Under the pieces are notes generated by a model that saw only the letters and a program-made list of their open reading frames with translations, was not told where the DNA came from and ran no database searches. Positions 8,030 through 17,517 of a stretch of DNA of 64,000 nucleotides are shown here, piece by piece (position 1 is the stretch's first letter; every line of letters begins with the position of its first letter). The DNA is from an uncultured Oscillospiraceae bacterium (GTDB taxonomy: Bacteria; Bacillota; Clostridia; Oscillospirales; Oscillospiraceae): assembly GCA_910588105.1 (NCBI GenBank), contig CAJUQD010000001.1, forward strand, positions 1 through 64,000, given 5' to 3'. The position numbers were made by a program, and so were the translations under genes.

Positions 8030-9393
8030 ATGAAACGAGAAAGCTTCCGCTCCCGGCTGGGTTTCCTGCTGGTGAGCGCCGGATGCGCCATCGGCATTGG
8101 CAACGTGTGGAAATTCCCCTATGTCACCGGGGAATACGGCGGCGGCGTGTTCGTGCTGTTCTACCTGCTGTTTCTGGTGATTATGGGGGTGCCTGTGCTC
8201 ACCATGGAGCTGGCGGTGGGCCGGGCCAGCCGCAAAAGCGCCGTGCTGGGCTACCGGACCCTGGAACCCACGGGGTCCAAGTGGCACGTCCACGGCTGGT
8301 TCTGCCTGATTGGCTGCTATCTGCTGATGATGTACTACACCACCGTGTCTGGCTGGATGCTGGGCTACTTCTTCAAATTCGCCGGGGGCGCTTTCGAGGG
8401 AATAGCCCTGGAGGCGGTGGACGGGGTGTTCTCCGCCATGCGGGCCGACCCCATGGAGATGACCGTCTGGATGGCGGTGATGGTGGCAGCGGGCTTCCTG
8501 GTGTGCTCCCTGGGCCTCCAGGGCGGCCTGGAGCGGGTGACCAAGTGGATGATGCTGGGCCTGCTGGGCCTCATCGTGGTGCTGGCGGTGCACAGCCTCA
8601 CCCTCCCCGGCGCGGGGGAGGGCGTCCGATTCTACCTCCTGCCCGACTTCGGCCGGGCCGTGGAGCAGGGGCTGGGCAAGGTGGTCACGGCCGCCATGAA
8701 CCAGGCGTTCTTCACCCTCAGCCTGGGTATCGCCGCCATGGAGATCTTCGGCAGCTACATGAGCCGGGACAACACCCTGGCCGGGGAGGCGGCCCGCATT
8801 TGCGGCCTTGATACCTTCGTGGCCATTATGAGCGGCCTCATCATCTTCCCCGCCTGTTTTTCCTTTGGGGTGCAGCCGGACGCGGGGCCGTCCCTCATCT
8901 TCATCACCCTGCCCAAGGTGTTTGCCAATATGGCCGGGGGACGGCTGTGGGGGGGCTGTTCTTCCTGTTCATGACCTTCGCCAGCTTCTCCACTGTCATC
9001 GCCGTGTTCGAGAACCTGCTGGCCGGGTGCATCGACAACTTTGGCTGGAGCCGGAAAAAGGCGGCGCTGTTCAACGGCGTGTTCCTCCTGCTGGCCTCCA
9101 TGCCCTGCGTGCTGGGCTATAACCTGTGGTATTTCGAGGCCGTTTTGCCCAACGGCGCAGTGGGCCAGGTGCTGGACATCGAGGACTTCCTGGTGTCCAA
9201 CCTGCTGCTCCCTCTGGGGTCGCTGGCCTACCTGCTGTTCTGCGTCACCAAATGGGGCTGGGGCTTCGACAAGTACCTGGCCGAGGCCAACGCAGGCAGG
9301 GGCGTAAAAATGCCCCGGGCGCTGAAGCCCTATTTCCAGTTTGTACTCCCCATACTCATCCTGGTGATTTTGATCCAAGGCTTAATGAGATAA
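8030..9393 (+). pseudogene. Sodium:neurotransmitter symporter family (SNF) transporter, frameshifted
   Basis: A sodium-coupled amino-acid or amine transporter with the LeuT fold, about 454 residues if intact. The first part (8030 to about 8950) starts MKRESFRSRLGFLLVSAGCA and contains the family's GIGNVWKFPYVTGEYGGG sodium-site motif. The second part (about 8950-9393) continues with LFFLFMTFASFSTVIAVFEN and ends at taatgg. The break is at a run of seven G (8949-8955); eight would join the parts as LWGGLFF. The strong promoter and binding site are intact. Either a sequencing error, slippage-based phase variation or a real null allele is possible. Confidence 0.85.
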
Positions 9394-9396
9394 TGG

Positions 9397-9428
9397 AACG
9401 TCCCGGTTTCAGAAGAAACCGGGACGTT
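9397..9428. terminator. Bidirectional terminator between SNF and AGCS transporter genes
   Basis: A 14-bp hairpin (9397-9410 with 9415-9428) followed by TTTTT on the plus strand, between convergent genes. Confidence 0.85.
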
Positions 9429-9430
9429 TT

Positions 9431-10846
9431 TCACTTCTTTCCGCGCTCCCGCATCTTCCCCTCGTAGTCCTGGAGGGCGCGAAGCGCCTGCCCCGACATG
9501 GGCACGATGACGATAATATTGAACACCGTCATCAGCCCCACCCCCACGTCCCCCAGATCCCACACAAAGGTATACGCCGCCAGCCCGCCCACGAACAGCA
9601 TGGCCAGGGCCAGCACTTTGTAGAGAGTCTGGGACAGCCAATTGTCGCCGAACAGGTAGGCCACATTGGATCGGGCGTAGAACAGGATGCCCACAAAGGT
9701 GGAAAAGCTGAACAGCCACAGGATCAGGGCGATGAACACCACCCCGAACCGGCCCAGGTGGTGGGCCATGGACGCCTGGAGCAGGTCCATCAGCTCCAGC
9801 CCGGCCACCTTTTCCGCCGGGGTCACCAGGATGATGAAGGCGGTGCAGCTGCAAATGACGATGGTGTCGATAAACACCCCCAGCGCCTGCAAAAGGCCGG
9901 TCTTGGCGGGGTGGGAGGTATCCCCCGCCGCAGCGGCGCAGGGGGCGGAGCCGGAGCCGGCCTCGTTGGAAAACAGCCCCCGCTTCACCCCGTTCATGAC
10001 CACCGCGCCAAAGCCCCCCGCCGCGGCCTGGCGCAGACCGAACGCCTCCTCAAAGATGCGGCGGAACACATCGGGCAGGACGGTGATATTCATACCGATG
10101 AGGATGAGGGTGATGACAAAGTAGCAGGCCGCCATGATGGGCACCAGCACATCCAGCACCCGCACGGTGGCGTTCTTCCGCAGTACGATGGCGGCGGACA
10201 GGGCTGCCAGCACAACAGTGGTGTAAACGGGCTCGATGTGAAAGGCGTTCTGGAAGGCGGAGGACACGGAGTTGGAGATGACCTGGCTGATGCCGCACCA
10301 GCAGATCAGGCCGGAGACGGCAAACAGCGTCGCCAGAACAGAGTGCCGCCCCAGTTTCCCGCCCCGCCTCTCCTTGATAAAGCTGTGGATATAATAGGCC
10401 GGCCCTCCCCGCCAGCCGCCGTACAGCGGGTCTTTTTCCTTATGGAGCTGGGCCAGGGTGGCCTCAATGAAAGCGGTGGACGAGCCGATCAGCGCCGTAA
10501 CCCACATCCAGAACACCGCCCCCGCCCCCCCGGCGGAAATGGCTGCCACCACCCCGATCAGGTTGCCCATGCCCACCCGGGTGGCGGTGGAAACAATGAG
10601 GGCCTGGACGCCGGAGATGGCGCTCCCCTCCCGGTCGGTCCGCTTTTCCGCCGCCGCCCGAAGCATCTCCGGGAACAGCCGGATGGGCAGCACCCGGGTG
10701 CGGACGGTAAAAAAGATGCCCGTGGGGATGAGCAGCGCAACCAGCAGCGATACACCCAGCGCCCCGCCCCCCGGCAGGGGGATTATAAAGAGGTCGCCCC
10801 ACAGCAGGTTGTAGGCGGCGGTGATGGCATCGGCAATTGGTTTCAT
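9431..10846 (-). CDS. Alanine/glycine:cation symporter, AGCS family
   Basis: A 471-residue sodium-coupled transporter of alanine or glycine in the cytoplasmic membrane. Family motifs seen include ISGVQALIVSTATRVGMGNL, the GAGAVFWMWVTALIGSSTAF helix, the GWRGGPAYYI loop and LFSNEAGSGSAPCAAAAGD. The ATG at 10846 is chosen over one 39 bases upstream because AAGGAGG lies directly before it. It has its own sigma-A promoter and a short leader hairpin. Its convergent neighbour is another sodium-dependent amino-acid transporter. Confidence 0.92.
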   Translation of the reverse strand: MKPIADAITAAYNLLWGDLFIIPLPGGGALGVSLLVALLIPTGIFFTVRTRVLPIRLFPEMLRAAAEKRTDREGSAISGVQALIVSTATRVGMGNLIGVVAAISAGGAGAVFWMWVTALIGSSTAFIEATLAQLHKEKDPLYGGWRGGPAYYIHSFIKERRGGKLGRHSVLATLFAVSGLICWCGISQVISNSVSSAFQNAFHIEPVYTTVVLAALSAAIVLRKNATVRVLDVLVPIMAACYFVITLILIGMNITVLPDVFRRIFEEAFGLRQAAAGGFGAVVMNGVKRGLFSNEAGSGSAPCAAAAGDTSHPAKTGLLQALGVFIDTIVICSCTAFIILVTPAEKVAGLELMDLLQASMAHHLGRFGVVFIALILWLFSFSTFVGILFYARSNVAYLFGDNWLSQTLYKVLALAMLFVGGLAAYTFVWDLGDVGVGLMTVFNIIVIVPMSGQALRALQDYEGKMRERGKK

Positions 10847-10949
10847 GGCAGCCTCCTTGGCAATTCGGTCCGGTCCGCGCTCCATCCGGGGCGGCGGGAT
10901 AAAACATCCTCCCGCCGGTCATAACCGTAGCGTCAATTTCATATCGTTT

Positions 10950-10978
10950 ATCCTACCCCAGCGGGACCGCCTTGTCAA
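10950..10978 (-). promoter_or_regulatory. Promoter of the AGCS transporter gene
   Basis: On the minus strand TTGACA (10973-10978), a 17-bp spacer and TAGGAT (10950-10955). The leader holds a small GGCGGGA/TCCCGCC hairpin but nothing resembling a glycine riboswitch. Confidence 0.7.
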
Positions 10979-11071
10979 TGAAATGTAACCATTCCCGCCG
11001 TATGCGCAGGGTTCGCCGCCGCCCGCACCCCAGGTCATTTTCGCCCCAGTCCGGCAAAATTCGTTAACCCA

Positions 11072-11101
11072 TTGACAACCGGGCTCCACTGCCCATATAA
11101 T
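11072..11101 (+). promoter_or_regulatory. Promoter of the 657-residue chemoreceptor gene
   Basis: TTGACA (11072-11077), an 18-bp spacer and TATAAT (11096-11101), about 64 bp before the start. It is sigma-A-like, not sigma-28-like. Confidence 0.8.
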
Positions 11102-11164
11102 AGCAGTGGCCGCTTTTACGGGCGCGGTCCAGACACCACATCATGATTTACGAGGTGCACAGAG

Positions 11165-13138
11165 ATGAACAGTATCCGCAAAAAAATCACGGTATGCCTG
11201 ATGGCGACAGTCTTAGCCGCGCTGGTACTGGTGGGCGCCACCAGCATCTCCCTCAACTACCGCAGCACCATCGCCACAGTGGACCAGATGATGAGCGAAA
11301 CCGCCGTGCTGGCCGCGGAGCGGATTGAGCAGGAGCTCACCGCCTACAAAAACGTGGCCATGGACACCGGCTGCATCGCCCAGCTGTCCGACCCGGATAC
11401 CCCTTTGGAAACCAAGCGGGCCATCATTGACGAGCGGGCCTCCATGCACGGCTTCCAGCGGGGCAATATCATCGGCGCCGACGGCTTGAGCATTTTCGAC
11501 GGCAAGGACTACTCCGACCGGGAGTATGTCCAGCAGGCCATGAAGGGCACTGTCTATGTGTCCGAGCCCCTCGTCAGCAAAATTACCGGCGAGCTGTCCA
11601 TCATGGTGGCCGCCCCCCTCTATGCCAACGGGAGCCGGGGAGACGGCATTGTGGGCGTGGTCTACTTTGTACCGCCGGAGACCTTTCTGAACAACATTGT
11701 GTCCTCCATCAAGGTGAGTAAAAACAGCCGCGCTTACATGATTAACAAAAACGGCGACACCATCGCCGACGTCACCCTGGAGACCATCACCACCCAGAAC
11801 GTGGAGCGGGACGCCCAGAACGACCGCTCCCTGAAGGAGCTGGCCGCCATCCACGCCGAGATGCGCCAGGGGAAAAACGGCTTCGGCAGCTTTCACGACG
11901 CCGACGGGCCCCGGTACGCGGCCTACGCCCCCGTGGGTGGCACCGACGGCTGGAGCGTGGCCGTCACCGCCATGAAGAAGGACTACCTCACCGATACATA
12001 TGTGGGCATCCTCATCAACATCCTGGTGAGTGCGGCCTCCGCCCTGGCCTCCATCGCGGTGGCCCTGCGCTTGTCCACCAACATCAGCAGGCCCATGCGG
12101 GCGGTGTGCGAACGGATGAAGCTGCTGGTGGCCGGCGATCTGAAGTCCCCCGTCCCCCAGACCGGCAGCCGGGATGAGACCGCCCAGCTCACCCAGTCCA
12201 CGGCGGACATGGTGACCGGGCTGAACACCATCATCAACGACATCAGCTACCTGCTCACCGAAATGGCCAACAAAAACTTCGACATCCAGTCCTCCCACCG
12301 GGACGCCTATGTGGGCGAATTCCAGAACATCCTGCTGTCCATGCGCAACCTGAAGGTGGAGCTGAGCGGCACCATGCGGCGCATCGACGCCGCCGCCGCC
12401 CAGGTGTCCTCCGCCAGCGGCCACGTATCCACCGGCGCCCAGACCCTGAGCCAGGGCTCTATGGAGCAGGCCAGCGCGGTGGAGGAGCTTGCCGCCACCA
12501 TCAACGACATCTCGGCCAGCGCCAAAAGGACCGCCGCCGCCGCCGATCAGGCGGGTCAGGCCGTGGGCCAGGCAGGGGCCCAGCTGGGGATCAGCGTAGA
12601 CTATGTGAAGGATCTGAACGCGGCCATGGAGAAGATCTCCAGCTCCTCCGAGGAGATTTCCAAGATCATCGCCGCCATTGAGAACATCGCCTTCCAGACC
12701 AATATCCTGGCCCTGAACGCCGCCGTGGAGGCCGCCCGGGCGGGCAGCGCGGGCAAGGGCTTCGCCGTGGTGGCCGACGAGGTGCGCAACCTGGCCCAGA
12801 AGTCCGATGAGGCTGCCAAGGCCACCAAGGAGCTCATCGGCGGCTCCATTGCCGCCGTCAACGAGGGCAGCCAGGCAGTGAACCGCGTTACCGAGTCCCT
12901 TGAGCGCACCAACACCATCGCCGGCAGCGTCACCACCCAAATGGATATCGTGGTCAAGGCGGTGGAGAGTCAGACCGACGCCATCAATCAGGTCACCGAA
13001 GGCATCGACCAGATCTCCAGCGTGGTGCAGACCAACTCCGCCACCGCCCAGGAGAGCGCCGCCGCCAGCCAGGAGCTGTCCGCCGAGGCCACCAGCCTGA
13101 AGCAGCTGGTAGATCAATTTACCCTGGCCAAGGATTGA
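11165..13138 (+). CDS. Methyl-accepting chemotaxis protein with dCache-type sensor
   Basis: A 657-residue chemoreceptor. TM1 is near residues 8-30. A periplasmic double-Cache-like domain covers about 35-275, with features such as GADGLSIFDGKDYSDREYV and YAAYAPVGGTDGWSVAVT. TM2 is near 280-302 and is followed by a HAMP domain. The signalling domain has the highly conserved hairpin tip ENIAFQTNILALNAAVEAAR and GKGFAVVADEVRNLA. It should signal through the CheA/CheW proteins encoded at 40.8-43.4 kb. The ligand is unknown; dCache sensors often bind amino acids or carboxylates. No C-terminal CheR-tethering pentapeptide is seen. Confidence 0.93.
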   Translation: MNSIRKKITVCLMATVLAALVLVGATSISLNYRSTIATVDQMMSETAVLAAERIEQELTAYKNVAMDTGCIAQLSDPDTPLETKRAIIDERASMHGFQRGNIIGADGLSIFDGKDYSDREYVQQAMKGTVYVSEPLVSKITGELSIMVAAPLYANGSRGDGIVGVVYFVPPETFLNNIVSSIKVSKNSRAYMINKNGDTIADVTLETITTQNVERDAQNDRSLKELAAIHAEMRQGKNGFGSFHDADGPRYAAYAPVGGTDGWSVAVTAMKKDYLTDTYVGILINILVSAASALASIAVALRLSTNISRPMRAVCERMKLLVAGDLKSPVPQTGSRDETAQLTQSTADMVTGLNTIINDISYLLTEMANKNFDIQSSHRDAYVGEFQNILLSMRNLKVELSGTMRRIDAAAAQVSSASGHVSTGAQTLSQGSMEQASAVEELAATINDISASAKRTAAAADQAGQAVGQAGAQLGISVDYVKDLNAAMEKISSSSEEISKIIAAIENIAFQTNILALNAAVEAARAGSAGKGFAVVADEVRNLAQKSDEAAKATKELIGGSIAAVNEGSQAVNRVTESLERTNTIAGSVTTQMDIVVKAVESQTDAINQVTEGIDQISSVVQTNSATAQESAAASQELSAEATSLKQLVDQFTLAKD

Positions 13139-13157
13139 CCCCGCCGCGCTGCCCCAG

Positions 13158-13188
13158 CGCCCCTCCGGCCCCCATGGGCCGGAGGGCG
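13158..13188 (+). terminator. Terminator after the chemoreceptor gene
   Basis: A GC-rich hairpin of about 13 bp with one bulged C, followed by TTTTTT (13189-13194). Confidence 0.85.
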
Positions 13189-13296
13189 TTTTTTGCCCTT
13201 TCATCCCCACACAAGCACAACTGGTACTTGTTTTCCGGCACCTTGTATGGTAAGCTATTCTTCAGTGAGTCCGGCTGAGAGAGGAGTGGCCTAGCC

Positions 13297-14397
13297 ATGC
13301 TGAAGAACGCCAAGCGGAACCTTCGCGCCCTTGCCCTGGCGGCGCTGTGCGTATGCCCCCTGGGGCTGGGCGGATGCGAGGCCGGCCTGTCCGGCCCATC
13401 CGATTCCTCGGCGGTCCAGTCCGGGCCGGAAGGCCCGGAAGGCGCGGTTCGGTTTGATCGGAGCCTGGACGGCTACGGCCCCCGCAAGACCGAGTACGAC
13501 TTTTACTTTACTTATAAGATGGTCCATCCCTGGTGGGACGCGGTGGCCCTGGGCATGGAGGACGCCGCCCGGCAGTACGAGGAGATGGGCGTGTCCGTCA
13601 ACTACGAGTACCTGGCCCCCGTCTCTGTCTCCGCCCAGGACCAGCTCCGGCGGCTCAGAGAGGCCGCCGGGCGGGGGTTCGACGTAATCGGCGTAGACGT
13701 GGCGGACGTGGGCACGGTAACTCCTGCCATCAACGCCCTGCTGGACGAGGGACACAAGGTGATGACCTTCTCCAGCTCCGACGCCTCCAAGGAAAACGGC
13801 TGCCGGCGCATCGCCTACGTGGGCAACACCCACAACTACGAGGACGGGGCCGACCTGACCCGGGCGCTGTGTGAGAAGCTGGGGGGCACGGGTAAGGTGG
13901 CCCTTCTGGTAGGCACCCCCGGCGCGCCCTGCCATGAGGACCGGGCCCTGGGCGCCCGGCGCGTCATCGGGCAATACCCGGACATGGAAATTGTGGAGAC
14001 CGAGTATGACAGGGATACGGTGGAGCTGGCCTACGAGTACACCAAAGAGTTTTTGGCGCGCCATCCCGACCTGGCCGGCATCATCTGCTGCAACATGAGC
14101 AATCCCGTGGGCGCGGCCCGGGCGGTGGTGGAGGCCGGACTCCAGGGCCAGGTGGCCATCGTGGGCATGGACCATGACCAGGAAGCGCTGGGTTACCTTC
14201 GGGATGGCGTCATCTATGCCCTGGGGGTGCAGGACTGCTATTCCATCGGCTTTGACACCATCCAGGTGGCGGTGAAAATCGCGGATGGGCTGCTGCCGGG
14301 GGAGTCCTACCCGGAAAAGACGGAGGAAATCACAACCATCATCTATCAGGACGGCGCGGCGGCCATGCTGCGCATCCTGTACGGTGAGATTGATTGA
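13297..14397 (+). CDS. Sugar-type periplasmic substrate-binding lipoprotein
   Basis: A 366-residue protein of the type I periplasmic-binding fold (Peripla_BP_4, ribose/xylose-binding-like). A lipoprotein signal peptide is clear: positively charged N-terminus, hydrophobic stretch, and lipobox GLGGC with Cys near residue 27. The ligand-binding fold is seen in YKMVHPWWDAVALGMEDAAR, GFDVIGVDVADVGTVTPAIN and a late QVAIVGMDHDQEALGYL. No ABC permease or ATPase genes are adjacent. The next gene is a hybrid histidine kinase only 19 bp downstream, so this protein probably acts as an extracytoplasmic ligand sensor for the kinase and not in uptake (inference). Confidence 0.88.
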   Translation: MLKNAKRNLRALALAALCVCPLGLGGCEAGLSGPSDSSAVQSGPEGPEGAVRFDRSLDGYGPRKTEYDFYFTYKMVHPWWDAVALGMEDAARQYEEMGVSVNYEYLAPVSVSAQDQLRRLREAAGRGFDVIGVDVADVGTVTPAINALLDEGHKVMTFSSSDASKENGCRRIAYVGNTHNYEDGADLTRALCEKLGGTGKVALLVGTPGAPCHEDRALGARRVIGQYPDMEIVETEYDRDTVELAYEYTKEFLARHPDLAGIICCNMSNPVGAARAVVEAGLQGQVAIVGMDHDQEALGYLRDGVIYALGVQDCYSIGFDTIQVAVKIADGLLPGESYPEKTEEITTIIYQDGAAAMLRILYGEID

Positions 14398-14416
14398 GAA
14401 TGGCGGGTATCGGAAC

Positions 14417-17400
14417 ATGGAGCAATCACAGCAGAACATCAATGAAACGCAGAAACGGCAGACTGTGGCCGCCGCCATATGCGGCGGCGTCATCATCGCC
14501 GCCATTCTGCTGATTACCACTGTTTGGGTGTCCACTGCCGCCCGGACCGGCACCAGCCAGGCGGTGGCCCGGGTGAGCGAGTTCTATTTGGAGGAATTGG
14601 CCGGACGCAGGGCCCAGGTGGTGTCGGAGGAGCTGAAAAACAACTTTGCTTATATGGAAAATGCCCTGGCAGTGCTGGACAGCTCCGATCTGGAGTCCCA
14701 GGAAACCCTGCGGCGTTTCCTGGGCAAGGTCGAACAGCTGCACGGGGTGAACAAATTCGCCCTGGTGGACGAGAACGGCATTGTCTACACCCAGCACAGC
14801 ACCACCTCCGGCCTGAGCCGGTATCCCTTTCTGGCCCAGGGGGTGTCGGAGCCGGTCATCACCATGTCCAGCCTCTATGGAGCCAAAAAGCAGGTGATTC
14901 TTGCCATCCCAGTGGAGGGCGTCTCCTTTCAGGGCGCCCGGATCAAGGCGTGCTTTATCCAGCTCAATATCAGCGAAATGCTCAGCTCCCTCACCCTCCA
15001 GACGGGCGGCAACGAAACCTACTGCAACCTCTACCACCGCAGCGGCGAGAGCCTGACCGACAACAACTTCGGCTACCTGACCTCCGGCCACAACCTGTTT
15101 GCCGCCCTGAAGGAATCGGAGATGGACTCCGGCTCCAGCTGCCAGCAGCTGGAGGACGATTTTAACGCCGGCCGCCCGGGGCAGCTCTCCTTCCAATACC
15201 GGGGGGTTCACGAGGATCTGTGCTATGTCCCGGTGGAGGGCACCAGCTGGATGCTCACCATCCTGATCCGCGACAACGTCATCAACGACCAGATCAGCTT
15301 CATCAGCTCCGGCATGATGCGCCGCAGCGTCATCCAGATCGCCATCACCGTGGTGGCCATGCTGGGCGTATCCATCGCCCTCATTGCCCAGTACCGCCGC
15401 AACGCCCAGGTTCTGGTGGCCCGGGAAAAGGCGGACGGGGACCGCATCCGCACAGCTTACGCCCAGGTTGAGCGCCAGCAGACCGCCATGGAGATGATCC
15501 ACGCCGCCATGGGTTCCGGCCAGTGGAGCATGGACTTTGACGAGGAGGCCAAAATGGTCTCGTGCACCTGGTCCGACGTGTTCCGCAACATGCTGGGCTA
15601 CGAGAGCGAGGAGGACTTCCCCAACCTGCTGGAATCTTGGTCTGAGCTGCTCCACGACGAGGACCGGGAGCGGGTGCTGCGGGCCTACTGGGCTGCGGTA
15701 AAGGATTACACCGGCGGCACCGCTTATGACATTGAGTACCGCCTGTTCACCAAGCACGCCGGCTGGCGGTGGTTCCATTCCGCCGGGCGGCTGTCCCGGC
15801 GGGAGGACGGCTCCCCCATCACCTTTGTGGGCTTGTTCCTGGATGTGGACGACGCCAAGACCATGGCCATCCAGCTGGAGCAGCAGCGGCTGGACCTCCA
15901 GGACGCCCTGGCCGCCGCGCAGCACGCCAACCGGGCCAAGACCACCTTCCTGAACAACATGTCCCATGATATCCGCACCCCCATGAACGCCATCATCGGC
16001 TTCACCTCCCTGGCCGCCGCCCACATCGACAACACCGAGCAGGTACAGGACTACCTGGCTAAAATCACCACCTCCAGCAACCACCTGCTCAGCCTCATCA
16101 ACGACGTGCTGGATATGAGCCGCATTGAGAGCGGCAAGGTAAAAATCGAGGAGAAGGAGACCTCCCTGCCCGAGGTGATGCACGACCTGAAAACCATCGT
16201 CCAGTCGGACATCGCCTCCAAGCAGCTGGAGTTCTACATCGACACCGCAGATGTGGTAAACGAGAATGTGCTTTGCGATAAACTGCGGCTCAACCAGGTG
16301 CTGCTCAACCTGCTGAGCAACGCCATGAAGTTCACCATGCCCGGCGGCATCGTCAGCGTCCGGGTAATCCAGAAGCCGGGCGCGGCGGAGGGCTGGGCCG
16401 CCTATGAATTCCAGGTGAAGGACACCGGCATCGGCATGAGCCCGGACTTCCTTGCCCACGTCTTTGACCCCTTCGAGCGGGAGCGGACCAGTACCGTCAG
16501 CGGCATCCAGGGCACCGGGCTGGGCATGGCAATCACCAAAAATATCGTGGACATGATGGGCGGCGCCATCTCCGTGGCCAGCGAGGAGGGCAAGGGCTCC
16601 ACCTTTACCGTGTCCCTCCACTTCCAAACCTGCTCCGGCCCGGTGCGCCAGGAGGAGATCCCCCAGCTCAAGGGGCTGCGGGCGCTGGTGGCGGACGACG
16701 ACTTCAACACCTGCTCCAGTGTCACCAAAATGCTGTCCACCATCGGTATGCGCTCGGACTGGACCACCTCCGGCAAGGAGGCGGTGCTGCGCACCCGGCT
16801 GGCCTGGGACCAGGGGGACGAATATTCCGTCTTTATCATCGACTGGCTCATGCCCGACATGAACGGCGTGGAGGTGGTGCGCCGCATCCGCACCATCATC
16901 GGCGAGGAAAAGCCTATCATCATCCTCACCGCCTATGACTGGTCGGACATTGAGGAGGAGGCCAGGGAGGCCGGGGTCACCGCCTTCTGCTCCAAGCCCA
17001 TCTTCCTGTCCGAGCTGCGGGAACTGCTGGAAACCCCCTTCGTCCCCCGGGGCCAGGAGGAGGCCCTGCCCGGCCCCGTCGTCTCCTTCCAGGGCAAAAA
17101 GATCCTCCTGGCGGAGGACAACGAACTCAACCAGGAGATCGCCATCGAGATCCTCCAAAGCTCCGGCTTTGTGGTAGACGTGGTGGACGACGGCCAGGCC
17201 GCCGTGGAGCGGATGGGTTCCGCCCAGCCGGGCCAATATGACCTGATCCTCATGGACATCCAAATGCCCATCATGGACGGCTACGAGGCCGCCCGCCGCA
17301 TCCGGGCCATGGACCGTCCCGGCGTGACCGACATCCCCATTATCGCCATGACCGCCAACGCCTTTGACGAGGACCGGCGGACGGCGCTGGAGGCGGGCAT

Positions 17401-17470
17401 GAACGGGCACATCGCAAAGCCCATCGACGTCCCCAAGCTGATGGAACTTTTGCAAAAACAGCTGGCATGA
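14417..17470 (+). CDS. Hybrid sensor histidine kinase with two receiver domains
   Basis: A 1017-residue membrane sensor kinase. TM1 is near residues 20-42; an extracytoplasmic Cache-like sensor covers about 45-310; TM2 is near 320-345. A PAS domain follows (about 380-480, with WRWFHSAGRLSRREDG), then HisKA with the phospho-acceptor His517 in NNMSHDIRTPMNA. The HATPase has N and G boxes (LNLLSNAMKF, DTGIGMS, GTGLGMAI). Receiver 1 has Asp809 in FIIDWLMPDMNG; receiver 2 has Asp947 in LILMDIQMPIMDGYE. There is no output domain or HPt, so phosphate must pass to another protein. The start is 19 bp after the binding-protein gene, and the two form a sensor pair. Confidence 0.92.
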   Translation: MEQSQQNINETQKRQTVAAAICGGVIIAAILLITTVWVSTAARTGTSQAVARVSEFYLEELAGRRAQVVSEELKNNFAYMENALAVLDSSDLESQETLRRFLGKVEQLHGVNKFALVDENGIVYTQHSTTSGLSRYPFLAQGVSEPVITMSSLYGAKKQVILAIPVEGVSFQGARIKACFIQLNISEMLSSLTLQTGGNETYCNLYHRSGESLTDNNFGYLTSGHNLFAALKESEMDSGSSCQQLEDDFNAGRPGQLSFQYRGVHEDLCYVPVEGTSWMLTILIRDNVINDQISFISSGMMRRSVIQIAITVVAMLGVSIALIAQYRRNAQVLVAREKADGDRIRTAYAQVERQQTAMEMIHAAMGSGQWSMDFDEEAKMVSCTWSDVFRNMLGYESEEDFPNLLESWSELLHDEDRERVLRAYWAAVKDYTGGTAYDIEYRLFTKHAGWRWFHSAGRLSRREDGSPITFVGLFLDVDDAKTMAIQLEQQRLDLQDALAAAQHANRAKTTFLNNMSHDIRTPMNAIIGFTSLAAAHIDNTEQVQDYLAKITTSSNHLLSLINDVLDMSRIESGKVKIEEKETSLPEVMHDLKTIVQSDIASKQLEFYIDTADVVNENVLCDKLRLNQVLLNLLSNAMKFTMPGGIVSVRVIQKPGAAEGWAAYEFQVKDTGIGMSPDFLAHVFDPFERERTSTVSGIQGTGLGMAITKNIVDMMGGAISVASEEGKGSTFTVSLHFQTCSGPVRQEEIPQLKGLRALVADDDFNTCSSVTKMLSTIGMRSDWTTSGKEAVLRTRLAWDQGDEYSVFIIDWLMPDMNGVEVVRRIRTIIGEEKPIIILTAYDWSDIEEEAREAGVTAFCSKPIFLSELRELLETPFVPRGQEEALPGPVVSFQGKKILLAEDNELNQEIAIEILQSSGFVVDVVDDGQAAVERMGSAQPGQYDLILMDIQMPIMDGYEAARRIRAMDRPGVTDIPIIAMTANAFDEDRRTALEAGMNGHIAKPIDVPKLMELLQKQLA

Positions 17471-17517
17471 GGCGGCCTCACGGCGCGGCCGTCCCGCATA
17501 AAGAAAGGATGAGGACA

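Noticed and set aside
10847..10949. A glycine riboswitch in the AGCS transporter leader
   Set aside because: Only one short GC hairpin is present; there is no tandem aptamer pattern.
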